Origin: Sycobia sp. Sy_11
Lineage: Eukaryota; Arthropoda; Insecta; Hymenoptera; Epichrysomallidae
NCBI GenBank assembly: GCA_018907035.1
Contig: JACCIC010000065.1
Coordinates: 475,001 to 539,000 of the forward strand
Reading direction: 5' to 3'
Length of the DNA stretch: 64,000 nucleotides
Of the stretch, positions 40,297 through 52,282 are shown one piece after another (position 1 is the first letter of the stretch; every line of letters begins with the position of its first letter). The notes under the pieces are model-generated. The model ran no database searches. It worked only from the letters and a program-made list of their open reading frames with translations, and was not told the DNA's origin. Made by a program: the position numbers and the translations under genes.

Positions 40297-40620
40297 TTAA
40301 ACTTTAATTTTACAATTTCTCAGAAATTTTATTATACAGTCACATGTAGGTATATTTGGTTCGACTAAGAGCATAATCGTGTTTAGTGGAAATTGCATGT
40401 CTAGTTTAGCTAGATCGACTCTCAATATCTCTCTTGCATTATTATACAAATTACATTGCCATACAACGTGGTCCATATTCTCTAAGCCTAAAGAGCATGC
40501 GCAGTTGGGATTGTTGACCAAGGAAACCCGTGCTGAGGAAACTGCTAAGTTTTAATGGTCGGCTGCACATCGATTTATAGTAACAACTAAATCACGTGGC
40601 AGGTTTTTTTCGTAGAACCA
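40297..40620 (-). pseudogene. I-type non-LTR retrotransposon, C-terminal fragment
   Basis: The minus strand encodes WFYEKNLPRDLVVTINR and a zinc-finger region with spacing C-x-C-x8-H-x4-C (CACSLGLENMDHVVWQC), then the last ~50 residues of ORF2, ending near 40297. One in-frame stop and a frame change near the upstream end show it is dead. It matches the layout of the C-terminal part at 34.9-35.2 kb (shared INR, then NP.....C, then H(I/V)(I/V)W.C), so it belongs to a related family in the opposite orientation. RT and RNase H are missing. Confidence 0.8.
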
Positions 40621-41568
40621 TGATCGGTATAAAAGTATCAACCTTCAAAAGTTATTTATGAATTGTATTTAGTTCAAAAGTTATTTCAACAAGTAAATTT
40701 TCTCTTTTTAAACGGATTACTGATTTATTTTTTTGAAGAGATAAAATATCGGTATAACAATTCTGACGAAAATTGGAGAAATCTAAAGGTATCTATTTGT
40801 TTGCTTTCCATTTCTAGCTTTTTCATATAATACTATTTCGATCAATCACTTGTGGTCGATGACTCCTGGAAATTATACATTGGTGAGTAATTATATAGAG
40901 CGATAGCGAAAAAAAACTCAATCCTGATTGGTAAACGCTTAAGCATGTCAAATGCCGCCTTACAATAATGAAAAAAAAAACCCAAAACATAGTACGTATA
41001 AAGCCAAAGCCTACATAGGTTTAATCTAAAATGTCGTCTTTGGAGTACTATAAATACTAAAACATTAATAATTAAAACTATTAGTCTAAAATTCGTAGTT
41101 CTAAACATATTAGCATTTTTTCGTGAAATGTCGAATATTTTTTTACATATTGGCTTCGAATATATTACATATTTATATAATAGTATTGTTCACAATTTTT
41201 TTGCGAAGACGCTTTTCATAGTTCATTGTAATTTTAAAAAGTATATAAGCATAATTGAACAGATTTTTCAAGTATTATATATTTTTAAAAATAAATTTTC
41301 ATTGTTCTTATTTATTTTTAAATTAATGGTTCTTACATGAACATTAATCTGATTTAAGATCGACCAATCTTTAGATTCACTAATGAAAATATTGTACAAT
41401 CAGTTTTCTAAATCATTTCACTAATTTGTCGAATTGAAACAACAGGTGCGTTTTTAAGCTTTTTAATGTGTCAAAATTATTTCCTAAGATATAATAAATT
41501 CACCAATGACGAACCATTATTAAGCATTTTTAATATTTTTGAAAAAACTTTCCTTTTTGTTATCTAAG

Positions 41569-41571
<3 letters not shown>

Positions 41572-41616
<45 letters not shown>
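41572..41616. repeat. (TA)n microsatellite
   Basis: TA tract of 45 bp. Confidence 0.95.
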
Positions 41617-41618
<2 letters not shown>

Positions 41619-41825
41619 TGCTTATTATAGGATAAAAAGTACATATATGATACATGATTTAATTCAATTTAACGTTTTTTCTTCGAAAGCGCAGATAAGT
41701 CATAAAGTTTATTCATATGTTATGTAATATCTTCTATTTAATGCCATGGAAACTTTTTGCTCTAATAAAAGCTAGTATTGTATAACGTGAAAACTACGTA
41801 GCTGGTTGCAAAATTCTTTCAGAAA

Positions 41826-41856
41826 TTACTTAGTAAGTAAATTAGTTACTAAGTAA
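41826..41856. repeat. Small perfect inverted repeat
   Basis: TTACTTAGTAA and its reverse complement TTACTAAGTAA flank a 9-nt spacer. It may be chance in AT-rich sequence. Confidence 0.6.
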
Positions 41857-42419
41857 AATATTCAAGGACAATTATTCCAAAGAATATTTAAATTCTTATA
41901 CATATGATGTATTTCATGATTTCGAGTTGTAAAGAATTGAAATTTCTTAAAAATTATTTATAGCTTGAAAATCATTGTAACTAATATTAGTGATATTCAA
42001 AAAATTTTAAAGCAAAGCTGTTTTTCAGTTAATCTGATAATTTAAATATAGAGGGCATCAAATTTTCGACGTTATAATAATAAAAAAAGTTGCTCGCATT
42101 AAATTAAAGATAATATCAAAAAGAAATCTCATACAATAATAGACAGGAAAATTAATCTATGTCAAAATTAAAATTTGTCTCGTGGTAAGGAATTTAAGTA
42201 AAGAGAATGAATTGAAGTAATTTTGTTATTAGAACATTTTTTCTTATATTTATTAATGTTTTAATAAAAAATTATGCTAGGAAGTACAATATCAATCATA
42301 TATATATATTGCAAGTTTACTAAATGTAAAATAATGGCATTTTATCGTGGGTCTTCTCTTATACTAATCTGAGTCAGTTTTAACTCATCTTACAGACTTT
42401 CAGACTTCATTGATATATG

Positions 42420-43052
42420 TTATGTTCTAAAGCAGATACTAAACTTATTGGATTTATCAAGAGAACAACATTTAGCTTTAGACCGTCATCTGTACTAAAT
42501 TTATTTTATTTCATTGGTCTCTCAAATACTCTCTATGGCTCAAATATCTGGTACCCAATGAAGAATTTTATGTGTTGAGTTTGAATGATATATATACACC
42601 ACAAAATTTTGTACCCTCCTATATGCCATTAAAAACGACGTCTCCTTTGAATCTCTACAAGCAATTTATATTTAAAATCTTTAACAATTTTATTAATTGC
42701 ATTTGTATAAGAGCGATGTTTCAAATTAGTGACATATATTATTCTTTTAGGGATGCTAAAAGGCACAAGAATGTTGTTTTTCCAAAAATTACATATTTTA
42801 TTCATTTTTTTACCGATTATGTAGATTGTGAAACATACTTTTATCTCAATCAAGATCTTAGACATGTATTCGCACATCTAAATTATCAATAAATATTTAC
42901 AACATTACCGATTATGTATTTGTGTTAATTAATAATTAATCATGTAAATGTAATTCATTTGTTATCGTATCCACTACTGTTGTTAACTTTTTGTAAAAGG
43001 AACAATGTAGATCCGTTTATTCAATCAATCAATTAATAAATAAATAAATAAG
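42420..43052 (+). pseudogene. Jockey-like non-LTR retrotransposon, 3' fragment
   Basis: The frame at about 42425-42560 encodes KADTKLIGFIKRTTFSFRP then LYGSNIWYP. This is the pattern found after the RT domain in jockey-type ORF2 proteins (LGFI.R...F, later YGS.IW.P). A second frame (about 42629-42892) continues with LYKQFIFKIFNNFINC and ends in a stop, matching the C-terminal region of such proteins. No RNase H follows. The likely 3' end carries a CAAT/TAAA-type tail at 43021-43052, a known style of non-LTR terminus. It is 5'-truncated and frameshifted. Clade assignment is by pattern only. Confidence 0.65.
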
Positions 43053-43059
43053 AACTTTT

Positions 43060-45039
43060 GATTAATTGTGCTATAAAATCATAATAAAGGTATTAATTAC
43101 ATATAATATTGTTATGATATAATATACACAAACATTAGCATTTGAAAGTTTCAAATATAGCGAATTAAAATTAATTATTTTCTATTGTACTATCTTTCAT
43201 TGAAATGAAAGAAAGTTAAAACAATTAAAGCTAAAAAATATAGTTAAAGCTTTTGTTAAAATATTTAAAGCATCTACATATCTAGTAAATAAGGAATTTG
43301 TTATATTTTTTATTTTTCAGGTTTTTAACGTACGTTTATAAGTTTTCTGTGTTTATTATATACACTTAAATTCTAATTTTTTATTAAATTATGTATATTA
43401 TATGTATATAATTGAATTAGAATTAAATAAATAATTAAATAGTTTAACGTAACATTTATTTAGAATATTTATGTAACGACTATATAATTCTTAAGTACTA
43501 ATACTTAGTACTAATTCTTAATTCTAATTCTTAAGTTATAATTTATAAGTTATTAATTAAAAATATTTCGCTGGCTATCATGAAAAACTGATTAAGAATT
43601 CATCAAACAAGGAAAATTCTATAAGAAGAACATTATAAGATCAATGAACTGAAATATCGCATCTTTTCAACTGCTATAAGATTCTATGATAAAGATCACT
43701 AATTTAAATGTATAAAATTTAATTCTTTTTTATAATATTTATGAGTATTACTTTCTTTGTCTGCTACAATACACGATTTTTTTATCATTTCAGAACAAAA
43801 TCAGAAAAATATTTATTTAATTAACAAAATTTTGTTATTAATAAAAAGAAGAAAAGACATCTTTTAAAATAACATATGCTCGTCGTTGTAAGCAAAAAAT
43901 TCAGAAATAAAAATTTGTTTTACTTTAAGTGTTGCTTAACTGCAAATTATAATCATAACAGGAAGTGCTGTAAAATTAAGAATTCTTGGGAAATATATAT
44001 TAAATAATATATACTAAAATAATATTTTTGTAAATTCGTTGCCAACAAATGTTGACATTTTTCAGTAATCCAACGACTTTTCTATTTGTCATTCCTTTAT
44101 TAAAAAATTATATATCCAACAACTTCTTTGCATAAAAAGATATGTAAATGTTTTATTCAGAAGATTGATAAATTCCAATAAAAATCTTAATCGACAGCAT
44201 AAATTGATTACGATACATCAATTCACCACTATTTAATTATAAAATTCGTTAAAAATATATATATAACATTTTTACAAAATGATTTGTATTTATAACAGCA
44301 CATTAATTAAATTAAATTAAAACTACAATAAATTTCTATGACTTCTTCACGCTTTCTTTACATTGTTTGGGCAGAAATGTTGTTACATTCCTTTTTTAGC
44401 GAGTAGATGCTTTTTATATGGCTTAAATTTTAAGTTTAAAATTTTTTTTTAACTTAAATTTTTTAATTTAAATTTCAGAAGCACTTTTAAAAAAATGATT
44501 TAGTAAAGTTCCACGATCATTAAAGCACTATCAAGGAATATTTTGCATTTATTGATATATTATTTTATAAATCTATGTTAAAAAGAATTCCATAATAATA
44601 AAAAAATGATTTTTCAATGTACAAGCTTGATTTCTCTTTTCTTATTTTAAGACTGAACAACTTTAGTTTGATTGGTAAGAAAATTGTATAATTGAACTCA
44701 AACATTTTAAATATATCACCGCATGAACATATATGATGGAGACAATTTTCAAATTATATATGTTGGAATGTAAAACTAGGAATTAGAAAGTTCAATGCTA
44801 ACATGGCATTTACTTAAAAAAATAAAATGTTATTTTTTGAATCGAAATAAATAATAGGGAAATGAACTGTAAACAATAATCAGTTGAAAATTGTTAAGAA
44901 TTATTGTTCATTAACAATTTACTTCATAATATTATCATATGATCTACATATATATTTAAATTAATTTATTTCATGAATGATTAAGTGTTAATTAAAGAAA
45001 GTCACGTGGATTATTTATATATAGCAGTATAACTACATG
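43060..45039. other. Very AT-rich non-coding stretch
   Basis: No genes. An imperfect repeat of TACTAA/CTTAAT words at 43490-43550 is the only local structure. Confidence 0.5.
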
Positions 45040-45890
45040 CAGTGCGGCTTTCGGGGGGGGGGGGCGAACCTGAAGCCGTCCATAGGAGCCAAGCCAAGGT
45101 AAGGCGTCAAGCAATGTGAGGATCCAGAAAAAAGCAATAATCATTGAAATAGCAACCAATGTTTGTAAAACTTATCAATAAGAGTAATTATAAAACTCGA
45201 AGACAAAAAGGGTTTGAAGAAATGTGAGTAATGAAAGGTTCTATAAAATAGCAACCACAATTTTATTAATTAATTATAAAATATTTATTACCAGCCCAAA
45301 CATAAAGTGTTGAATTCTCTGCCAATTTTTTCTTACACTTTTATTTACTGATTTAATCCATAGATAATATACAAATCAAAGAACACTTTATGGAATTTAT
45401 TCCTGTACTAGGTTCTAGGTCTGATTTAACATAAGTTTTAATTGAAACATTGGCAAAATATGAATTTTAAATAACTAATTGCAGATATGAAGGATATCAT
45501 AATGGATCGAATGTGAGAGATAAAAATAATGGGATATAAAAGAAGATACTATACCTTAATTGTTTGGCTGCATTTATATCTTGGGCTTGCCATAGTTTAA
45601 ATTTTGTAATATTGACGTATAAAGTCTATTGCTTTATATAATTTTCTCCAAATTTTATTTAGTTTGATTTTTGTTTCTAAAAGTCGATGGTCAATTAAAA
45701 AAAATTATGTTACAACTCTGACATTAAAAAGACTTTGTAATACGCGTTGGGAAGCTAACATAAATAGTATTCAAGCCAGTCAGTATTAAATTGTTGAAGT
45801 TCACGATGCTTTAATTGCTTTATCCGAAAGCGAAAAAATGTGATCCTAGTGTAGTACATGGAACCAATAATTTGGGGTTTAGATGCCGTA
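45040..45890 (+). pseudogene. hAT transposon remnant, ZMYM1-like transposase
   Basis: CAGTGCGGCTTTCGGGGG at 45040, including a 12-G run (45053-45064), looks like the 5' terminal inverted repeat of hAT elements of the ZMYM1-like group, which often start CAGTGGCGG followed by Gs. From about 45375 the broken frame encodes EHFMEFIPVLGSRSDLT, then YEGYHNGSNVRDKNNGI, CHSLNF, and LKRLCNTRWEANINSIQAS. These match, in order, blocks of the transposase core (a GYDNGSNM-like block, a CHSLN block and a TRWE block). At least two stops and several frame changes are present. The dimerisation domain and right terminal repeat are missing, probably lost before or when the neighbouring retrotransposon inserted. 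Confidence 0.75.
45053..45064 (+). repeat. G12 homopolymer in hAT terminal region
   Basis: Twelve Gs in a row within the presumed hAT terminal repeat. Confidence 0.9.
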
Positions 45891-46139
45891 GTGAGCAGAT
45901 GTATTTACGCGTGTTTCATGAAATCGAGGACGTAATCTATTTTAAATTGCGTAATAGTGAAGTAAAATAGTATTGCAGTTCAAAGTAACACCTGACTTCT
46001 TGAACTCTATCTAGCTGATTCAGTTTAAGAGGCTCAGCATAAAAAGTATTAAAAAGGCAACACAATCATAGTGAAAAGACCTCCTACAGTGATTTTACAA
46101 CTAACAGTCAATTATGCACAAATGTAAAGGAGTAAAGTT

Positions 46140-47150
46140 GAAAGCCTAAAAAAAACAGTTCATTATTATAAAATCAATAGAAGATTTTACGAACGAAGAT
46201 GATATACAGATGGTTTGAAGCTCCTCCCGAGTGTTAACAGCATTACATTTGTATAAAAAATTTGGAGTGCGAAAGTGTGTATATTTCTAAAAAATGAGAT
46301 GATAAATATTGATCAATTGACGAAAAAAGTAGTTAAACTGAAAGATTATTAGTTAATAATAAGATCATTTATTGAAAGAAACAATAGAGTGGTAATATCT
46401 AATGTGAACCCTATAATAGCTAAATCTATCTTAATCAATGCTTTAAAACTAGAGGGATTACGTTTGCCTCGCAGGTTCAAAAAATACAGATAGGATTGCA
46501 TAAACCAGGAACATGGCACATACAGTCATTTAGACGACAGGTCTACATTAAAGAAGACGAAAACCTCATTCCAGAATTACTACAAATCAATTAGGATAAT
46601 ACTACTTACTGGATATACTTCAGCACTGGTTCCACGAATTGTTTTCTCTGCAAACAAAGTGGTCACATAATTAAAGGTATGTCCGAATAACATTGATGAT
46701 ATATAGACCAATTTATCTCATATAATGCAAGTAAACGCAATAGGTAACTCCAATGAAATACTCAACAAAACTGCTATAACATCGATAACAAATAACATGA
46801 AACCGAAAGTAGCTCAGAAATCAAACATACGTATATGCAAGGCAGTTAAGAGAACCCCACCTTCAACATCAATAAAACAAACTTCTTAATTATCGATAAA
46901 TCCTATAATACAGTAATTCATGATAAAACAATATTTGTATCTGTTCATTAGATTTATCTACAAAACCGAACGAGACAGATTTTAAAAAACCTCGACAAAA
47001 GGAAAAGAAATAAAATACTGATACAATAAAGCCCACGTATAACTAACATTCTCACTAGGACAAAGTTTAAAAGTTTCTTGGAACAATTTTCAGAAACTTC
47101 TAATCTACACAATTTAGTATCGTAATTTATTTACAGATAATACACACAAT
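46140..47150 (+). pseudogene. ORF1 (Gag-like) remnant of the old element
   Basis: Broken frames encode IERNNRVVISNVNPIIAKSI, then SFRRQVYIKEDE, WIYFSTG and a zinc knuckle NCFLCKQSGHIIKG (46640-46681) with the CX2CX4H part intact and the last cysteine lost or displaced by a frame change. The same blocks occur in the younger element (RRQVFIHPDD, WIYLSTD, CFACKQNGHIASNC), which identifies this as a homologous ORF1 product that packages the element RNA. Lys/Pro-rich sequence with KKPRQKEKK follows, typical of the C-terminal part. The frame is cut by the younger insertion at 47153. Confidence 0.72.
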
Positions 47151-47152
47151 AT

Positions 47153-47159
47153 TATTGTT
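47153..47159 (+). repeat. Target-site duplication, left copy
   Basis: TATTGTT immediately before the 5' end of the I-type element. The identical 7-mer is at 52451-52457. Confidence 0.75.
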
Positions 47160-47325
47160 CAGTTCCTCTGCGACTATCGTACAGTTACAATTGCTGTTAG
47201 TAAACAGAAATCGCGAGTACCGTTTCTATCGTGATAAAGCCTTAGCGGCGGCTGTGAAATGTTATGTGATATATACATAAACCATAAATAACAACAGTGA
47301 AGTGAGTTTGATTGCAATACCCTCG

Positions 47326-48556
47326 ATGACTTCGGACAACAGAGCTCATCAGGACATGCAGTCCCCCAGAGATGAAAACAACCAATGTAATATACAACGA
47401 AGTTACTCCAATACCACTCAAATGGACAAATTTCCCAAAAAAGAACAGGCCATAATAATAGAAAGCAAAGAAGGTATTCAACTAAAAGAATATATAACAG
47501 CAATAGGACAGATCGTAAAACCAATTAATGTAAAATTCGCATCGCGCATATAAAATGGAAGAATTTGCATTTTCCTCGCGAGCAAATATATAGCGGAAAG
47601 TTTAGTAAGTACCCACAGTAAAATAAATATAGGAGTATACGAACTATTAATTCGCCCCTTAATTACTAAACTTAAACGAATCATTATATCCAACGCTTGT
47701 CCGTCAATACCGCATTCCAATATCGAAAACTATATAGACAAATTGGGTATACGCCGTAGTTCATCTATCTCATTTCTTAAAGCGGGAATCACAGAAGCTG
47801 AATACGGGCATTGAGCTCAAGAAGGCAGGTGTTTATACATCCAGACGATCTTAATAAACCGAGTCATTTCAGTTTGTACACGAGGAAACGAAATACTGGA
47901 TCTACCTGTCAACAGATACTCTGGAATGTTTTGCATGTAAACAAAACGGTCACATAGCAAGCAATTGTACCGCTACAACACACAAACATACGAACCTCTA
48001 TGCAATGTAAATAATACACAAAATATAACAGTCGACGAAAATTCCGTATCCTTTCCAGACAAGAATAATATCAATATAAATGTACTTACAATTAAGACAG
48101 AAAGGAAACGATCTCGCTCTACTACCACAGAAGATACACATAGTTTATCAACGCTCATAAACCTGAAGGATCAAGATATGTCTGTCAATTCAAACCAGAC
48201 TAGTAAAATTCAGCAAAAAAAAAAAAAAGAAAATACCCGATTCGTGCAACAAAACATTAGATGAATTATTTGAACCCATAAATGAAATTTTAAATAAACA
48301 AAACCAACTCTTAAACATGCAACAATTGAAAAGCTTACTCGAAAATACACATGGAAACCAGGAACCTCACGAAATCGCGCTACAATATGCCAATAACATT
48401 AACGATATAATCACATACTTAAAGAATCTCTACCCGTACTTATTAAATAGAAATATAAAAAGTAGATTTACTAGGCTGATAAAAAAACTGAATAAACATA
48501 TAGGGAATCAAGAGATCGAGTCCTCAAACAATGAATCTTCTTACGTCGAGCAATAA
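47326..48556 (+). pseudogene. ORF1 (Gag-like) of the I-type element
   Basis: ATG at 47326 begins MTSDNRAHQDMQ. An in-frame TAA at 47551-47553 interrupts the frame, which then continues with NGRICIFLASKYIAESL and later ENYIDKLGIRRSS. A stop and frame change lie near 47810. The zinc knuckle CFACKQNGHIASNC (CX2CX4HX4C, 47927-47968) is intact, and a Lys-rich tail region follows. The final frame (48317-48556) ends with TAA one base before the ORF2 start. The protein would bind the element RNA. The upstream GTG at 47302 extends the frame but ATG is the likelier start. Confidence 0.75.
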
Positions 48557-48557
48557 A

Positions 48558-51500
48558 ATGGAGCAGAAAATAATTGAATGGAATTTAAATGGTCTATCAG
48601 CACACTTAGAAATGTTACTAAAATTAATAAACGACGAAAACCCACTTATATTAGCATTACAAGAAACCAATTTTAAAAATCACTCGTTCATCAAGATAAA
48701 AGGATATGATACAATATTCAAAAACCGCATGCATTGTACACATTCCAGTGGAGGCGTAGCAATTTATGTAAAATCAAACCTCCATTACGAAGAAATTAAG
48801 ATAACTACCAAAATTGAAGTGGTTGCAATAGTTGCAAGCATTAACTCACAAAAAATCTGCCTATGCAGTCTCTACATTCCGAACAGTTACATGTTAGACA
48901 AAAGCGAACTAACTGATAAACTCTCACAATTACCCAAACCGTACATTATAATGGGAAATTTCAATTGCCACAACAATTTATGGGGATCAAATAAAAGCGA
49001 CCTAAGAGGAAAGTCAATAGAAAAAACGATCATAGAAAGCGAACTTAACTACTAAATAATAAAGAGAAAACACATTTTAATAGTTCCAATGGCACATTTA
49101 GCGCTATAGACCTCTCCCTGTGTGATCCTGAAATCGGTGATAAATTGCTATGGACTGTAAATACAGATTTATATGGCAGTGATCACTTCCCCATTCTTAC
49201 AACTTTCGAAAAAAAACTTGAAGAATCACCAATAATAAACACTAGATAGAAATATAAAAAAGCAAATTGGAAAAAATATAAATCATATATAGAAAACAAT
49301 ATTCACCACCTGAAAAACCCTGAAAACGCAAAAGCAGACGAGGTAGATACATTGGTAACAAGACTAAGAATGCTTCTCATAGAATCAGCTGAGAGATCTA
49401 TCCCTAAGACTACTAGCAAAATAGAAAGCAAATACACTCCATGGTGGAATAACGATTGTGAAAAATCCATTAAAGAGTCGAAAACTGCATTTAAAAAATA
49501 CAAGATGTACCCTACAGAAGATAATAAAATCGAATTTAAAATGAAAAGAGCAGCGGCAAGGAAAATATTAAAGCAAAGTAAGCGAGAATCTTGGAATAAA
49601 TTTGTCTCAAGCTTAACAAACAACACTCCAGCAGAAATAGTATGGAAAAAATTGAAACTATTCAACGGAAAAAAATATTGTAATCAAATCACAACAATCA
49701 TAAAAACTGATAACAATCCAACCTCAAATGCTGAAGAAATAGCAAACAGTCTAGCATCCGCATTTGCAAAAAATTCATCCGACACCAATTTTGAACCAAA
49801 TTTTCTAGTATACAAAAATCAAATAGAATCTAAAGAACCAATGGTAACTCAAAAACAGGAAGACAGTGATGCCGTACTATTAAATCAGGAAATACTCTAT
49901 GATGAACTGCTATCCACCCTCAAATCGTGTAAAAATTCGAGCCCTGGACCTGATGATATACCAAATATATTCTTAAAAAATCTACCAGACAAAGCGCTAA
50001 GATATCTACATAAACTACATAATCTAATTTGGGAAAAAAATAGCTTTCCATCTCAATGGCGAGAACCGATAGTAATTCCACTACTGAAACCAAAAAAAGA
50101 CAAAACCAGTACTACTAGTTACAGGCCTATAGCACTCACAAGCTGTCTCTGTAAGCTTCTGGAGAAAATAATCAATAAACGACTCAGATGGTACTTAGAG
50201 AAAAATGATTATATTGCTAAAAACCAACACGGTTTCAGACAGTATAATACTATCTACAATAGTTTGCTTACTCTCGAAACAAATATTTGTCAAGCATTTA
50301 TAAACCATCAACACCTCGTGGCAGTATGTTTAGATGTAGAAAAAGCATAATATATGATCTGGAAGCATAGAGTCATAAATATACTCAACAACTATGGTAT
50401 TGGAGGTCATATGATTAACTATATAATAAATTTCCTAAAAAACCGTGTGATCAGAGTTAGAACAAATGGCGTACTATCAGAAAAATACGAAATTCAAAAC
50501 GGCTTACCCCAAGGCTCCGTTATAAGAGTGACACTATTCATTATAGCTATTAACGACATGATAAAAAATATTAAAACACCAATAAAAAGTACGCTATTCG
50601 CCGACAATTTCACAATCTTTCTATCTGGAAAAAACCTAAAAACTACTGAAATCTTGCTGCAAAGTTCACAAGACAAACTTCAGAAATTCTCTAGCATTTC
50701 TGGCTTTAAATTTTCAAAGAGCAAATCTACAGGAATAATTTTCTCTAGACCAGGAATAAATACGGACAAAATAAAACTATCACTAGGCAATACATACATA
50801 AAAATGTCTGATACTGTAAAAATCTTGGGCATGACCTTTGACTCAAAGCTAAAGGGGATACAACATATAAAAGAAATAAAAGAAAACGGTAACACAAAAC
50901 TTAATATACTAAAAACCTTAGCTTCAAAAAATTGGGCTGCAAAGTATTCTATACTAATAAATACCTATAAATCACTTATAAGATCTAAAATAGATTATGG
51001 ATCTATAATCTATAATTCTGCAAGTAAAAACATTCAACAAAAATTAGACTCAATTCAAAACATAGCTGCTAAAATCGCTTTAGGAGCATTCTGTACCAGC
51101 CCTACGAGAGCAATCTTAAGCGAAGCAAACCTATTACCCTTAGATAGAAGAAGAATGCAATTAAGTATATCATATGCCTTAGCTATATCCTCAACTACTA
51201 AAAATCCGGTCCATAAATATATCTATAATGAGAACTTTAAAAAAATGTATAAAAAAAAAGAAACGTTTCCAAAGCCATTTTATCTAAGAATACTACCTTA
51301 CATGGAAAACATAAAGAAACTTCTCAAACCAGTCATTCCTAGAGGACAATACTTGCTCGCACCATGGCAACTACGGACACCAGAAATAATTGAAGATCTC
51401 TTCACAAACAATACACTAAACTCTAATAATGCTCCAACCAAAAACATATTCAAGGAAGCTATAAAAAAACTTGCAGACTACAAACTAATGTTCATTAACA

Positions 51501-52282
51501 CATCCAAAATTAATAATAACACCGGGTGTGCCGTGGTTACACCGGATAAGAAGCTAATGTTCAAGCTACCTCAACACTTCTCTATATTTTCGTCAGAAGC
51601 CTTCGCTATACTAAAAACAGTAAATCATATCCAGAATAGCAATATAAAAAAAGCTATTATCTTTACAGATTTGAAAACCGTTCTGGAGGCATTAAAAAAT
51701 ATCAACCACGATAATCCGATTATAAAAGAAATTATTCAAACTATAGTCTTACTAAAAAAAAATATTGACATTAAACTCATATGGTTACCCCGCCATTCCG
51801 GATTAAAAGAACATGACGAAGCAGAGAAGGCAGCAAAAAAGGCAACTCAACTAAAATCCCCTGCAACTCTTCGCACTTACCATAAAGAAATAAAAAACCA
51901 TATAATAAAAGCTGCAAATAAAGCGTGGAACGACGAGTGGAAAAATTACCCTCTTCAACTACACAAAATAAAAGAAAATTTCTTTCAACCAAACCAGTTG
52001 AATAAATTGGATAGAAAAAGTCAAGTAATTCTTACCAGGCTATGAATAGGGCACACAAATTTAACTCATTGTCACCTTATTACCAAACACAAACCCAATC
52101 ATTGTGATACCTGTGACGAAGCCTTAACAGTCGAACACTTGCTTATTAATTGCAATAAATACAAAACTCAAAGGAAACAATACAATCTACCAGCGAACCT
52201 CAAGGAACTACTCAACGATGGAAAATACATGAAGAGAATACTGGCCTTACTCAAAGAAGTTCACATTTTTGATCATATCTAG
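48558..52282 (+). pseudogene. ORF2 (endonuclease-RT-RNase H) of the I-type element
   Basis: ATG at 48558 starts MEQKIIEWNLNG. Domains in order: apurinic-type endonuclease (48558-49200) with QET, GGVAIYV, GNFN (normally GDFN) and GSDHFPI; a linker with PWWNNDCEKSI; RT (about 49900-50900) with SSPGPDDIP, YRPIALTSC, QHGFRQ, NGLPQGSV and FADN in place of the usual (Y/F)ADD; RNase H (51480-51860), where FTDGS is changed to INTSK; and the zinc finger C-x2-C-x7-H-x4-C (CDTCDEALTVEHLLINC). Lesions are a frame change near 49045, TAG at 49247, TAA at 50348 and TGA at 52043, where the family has an Arg (RLRIGHT), consistent with CGA to TGA. The natural stop is TAG at 52280. Not functional. Confidence 0.87.

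Larger units (their letters stand above)
40621..42415. other. AT-rich non-coding stretch
   Basis: Contains one TA tract and a small perfect inverted repeat, both listed separately. Frames lack recognisable domains. Confidence 0.5.

Noticed and set aside
50354..52045. Intact 563-codon host gene
   Set aside because: It is the middle and C-terminal part of the I-type ORF2 (RT, RNase H), continuing in the same frame across a nonsense codon at 50348 and ending at a nonsense codon at 52043.
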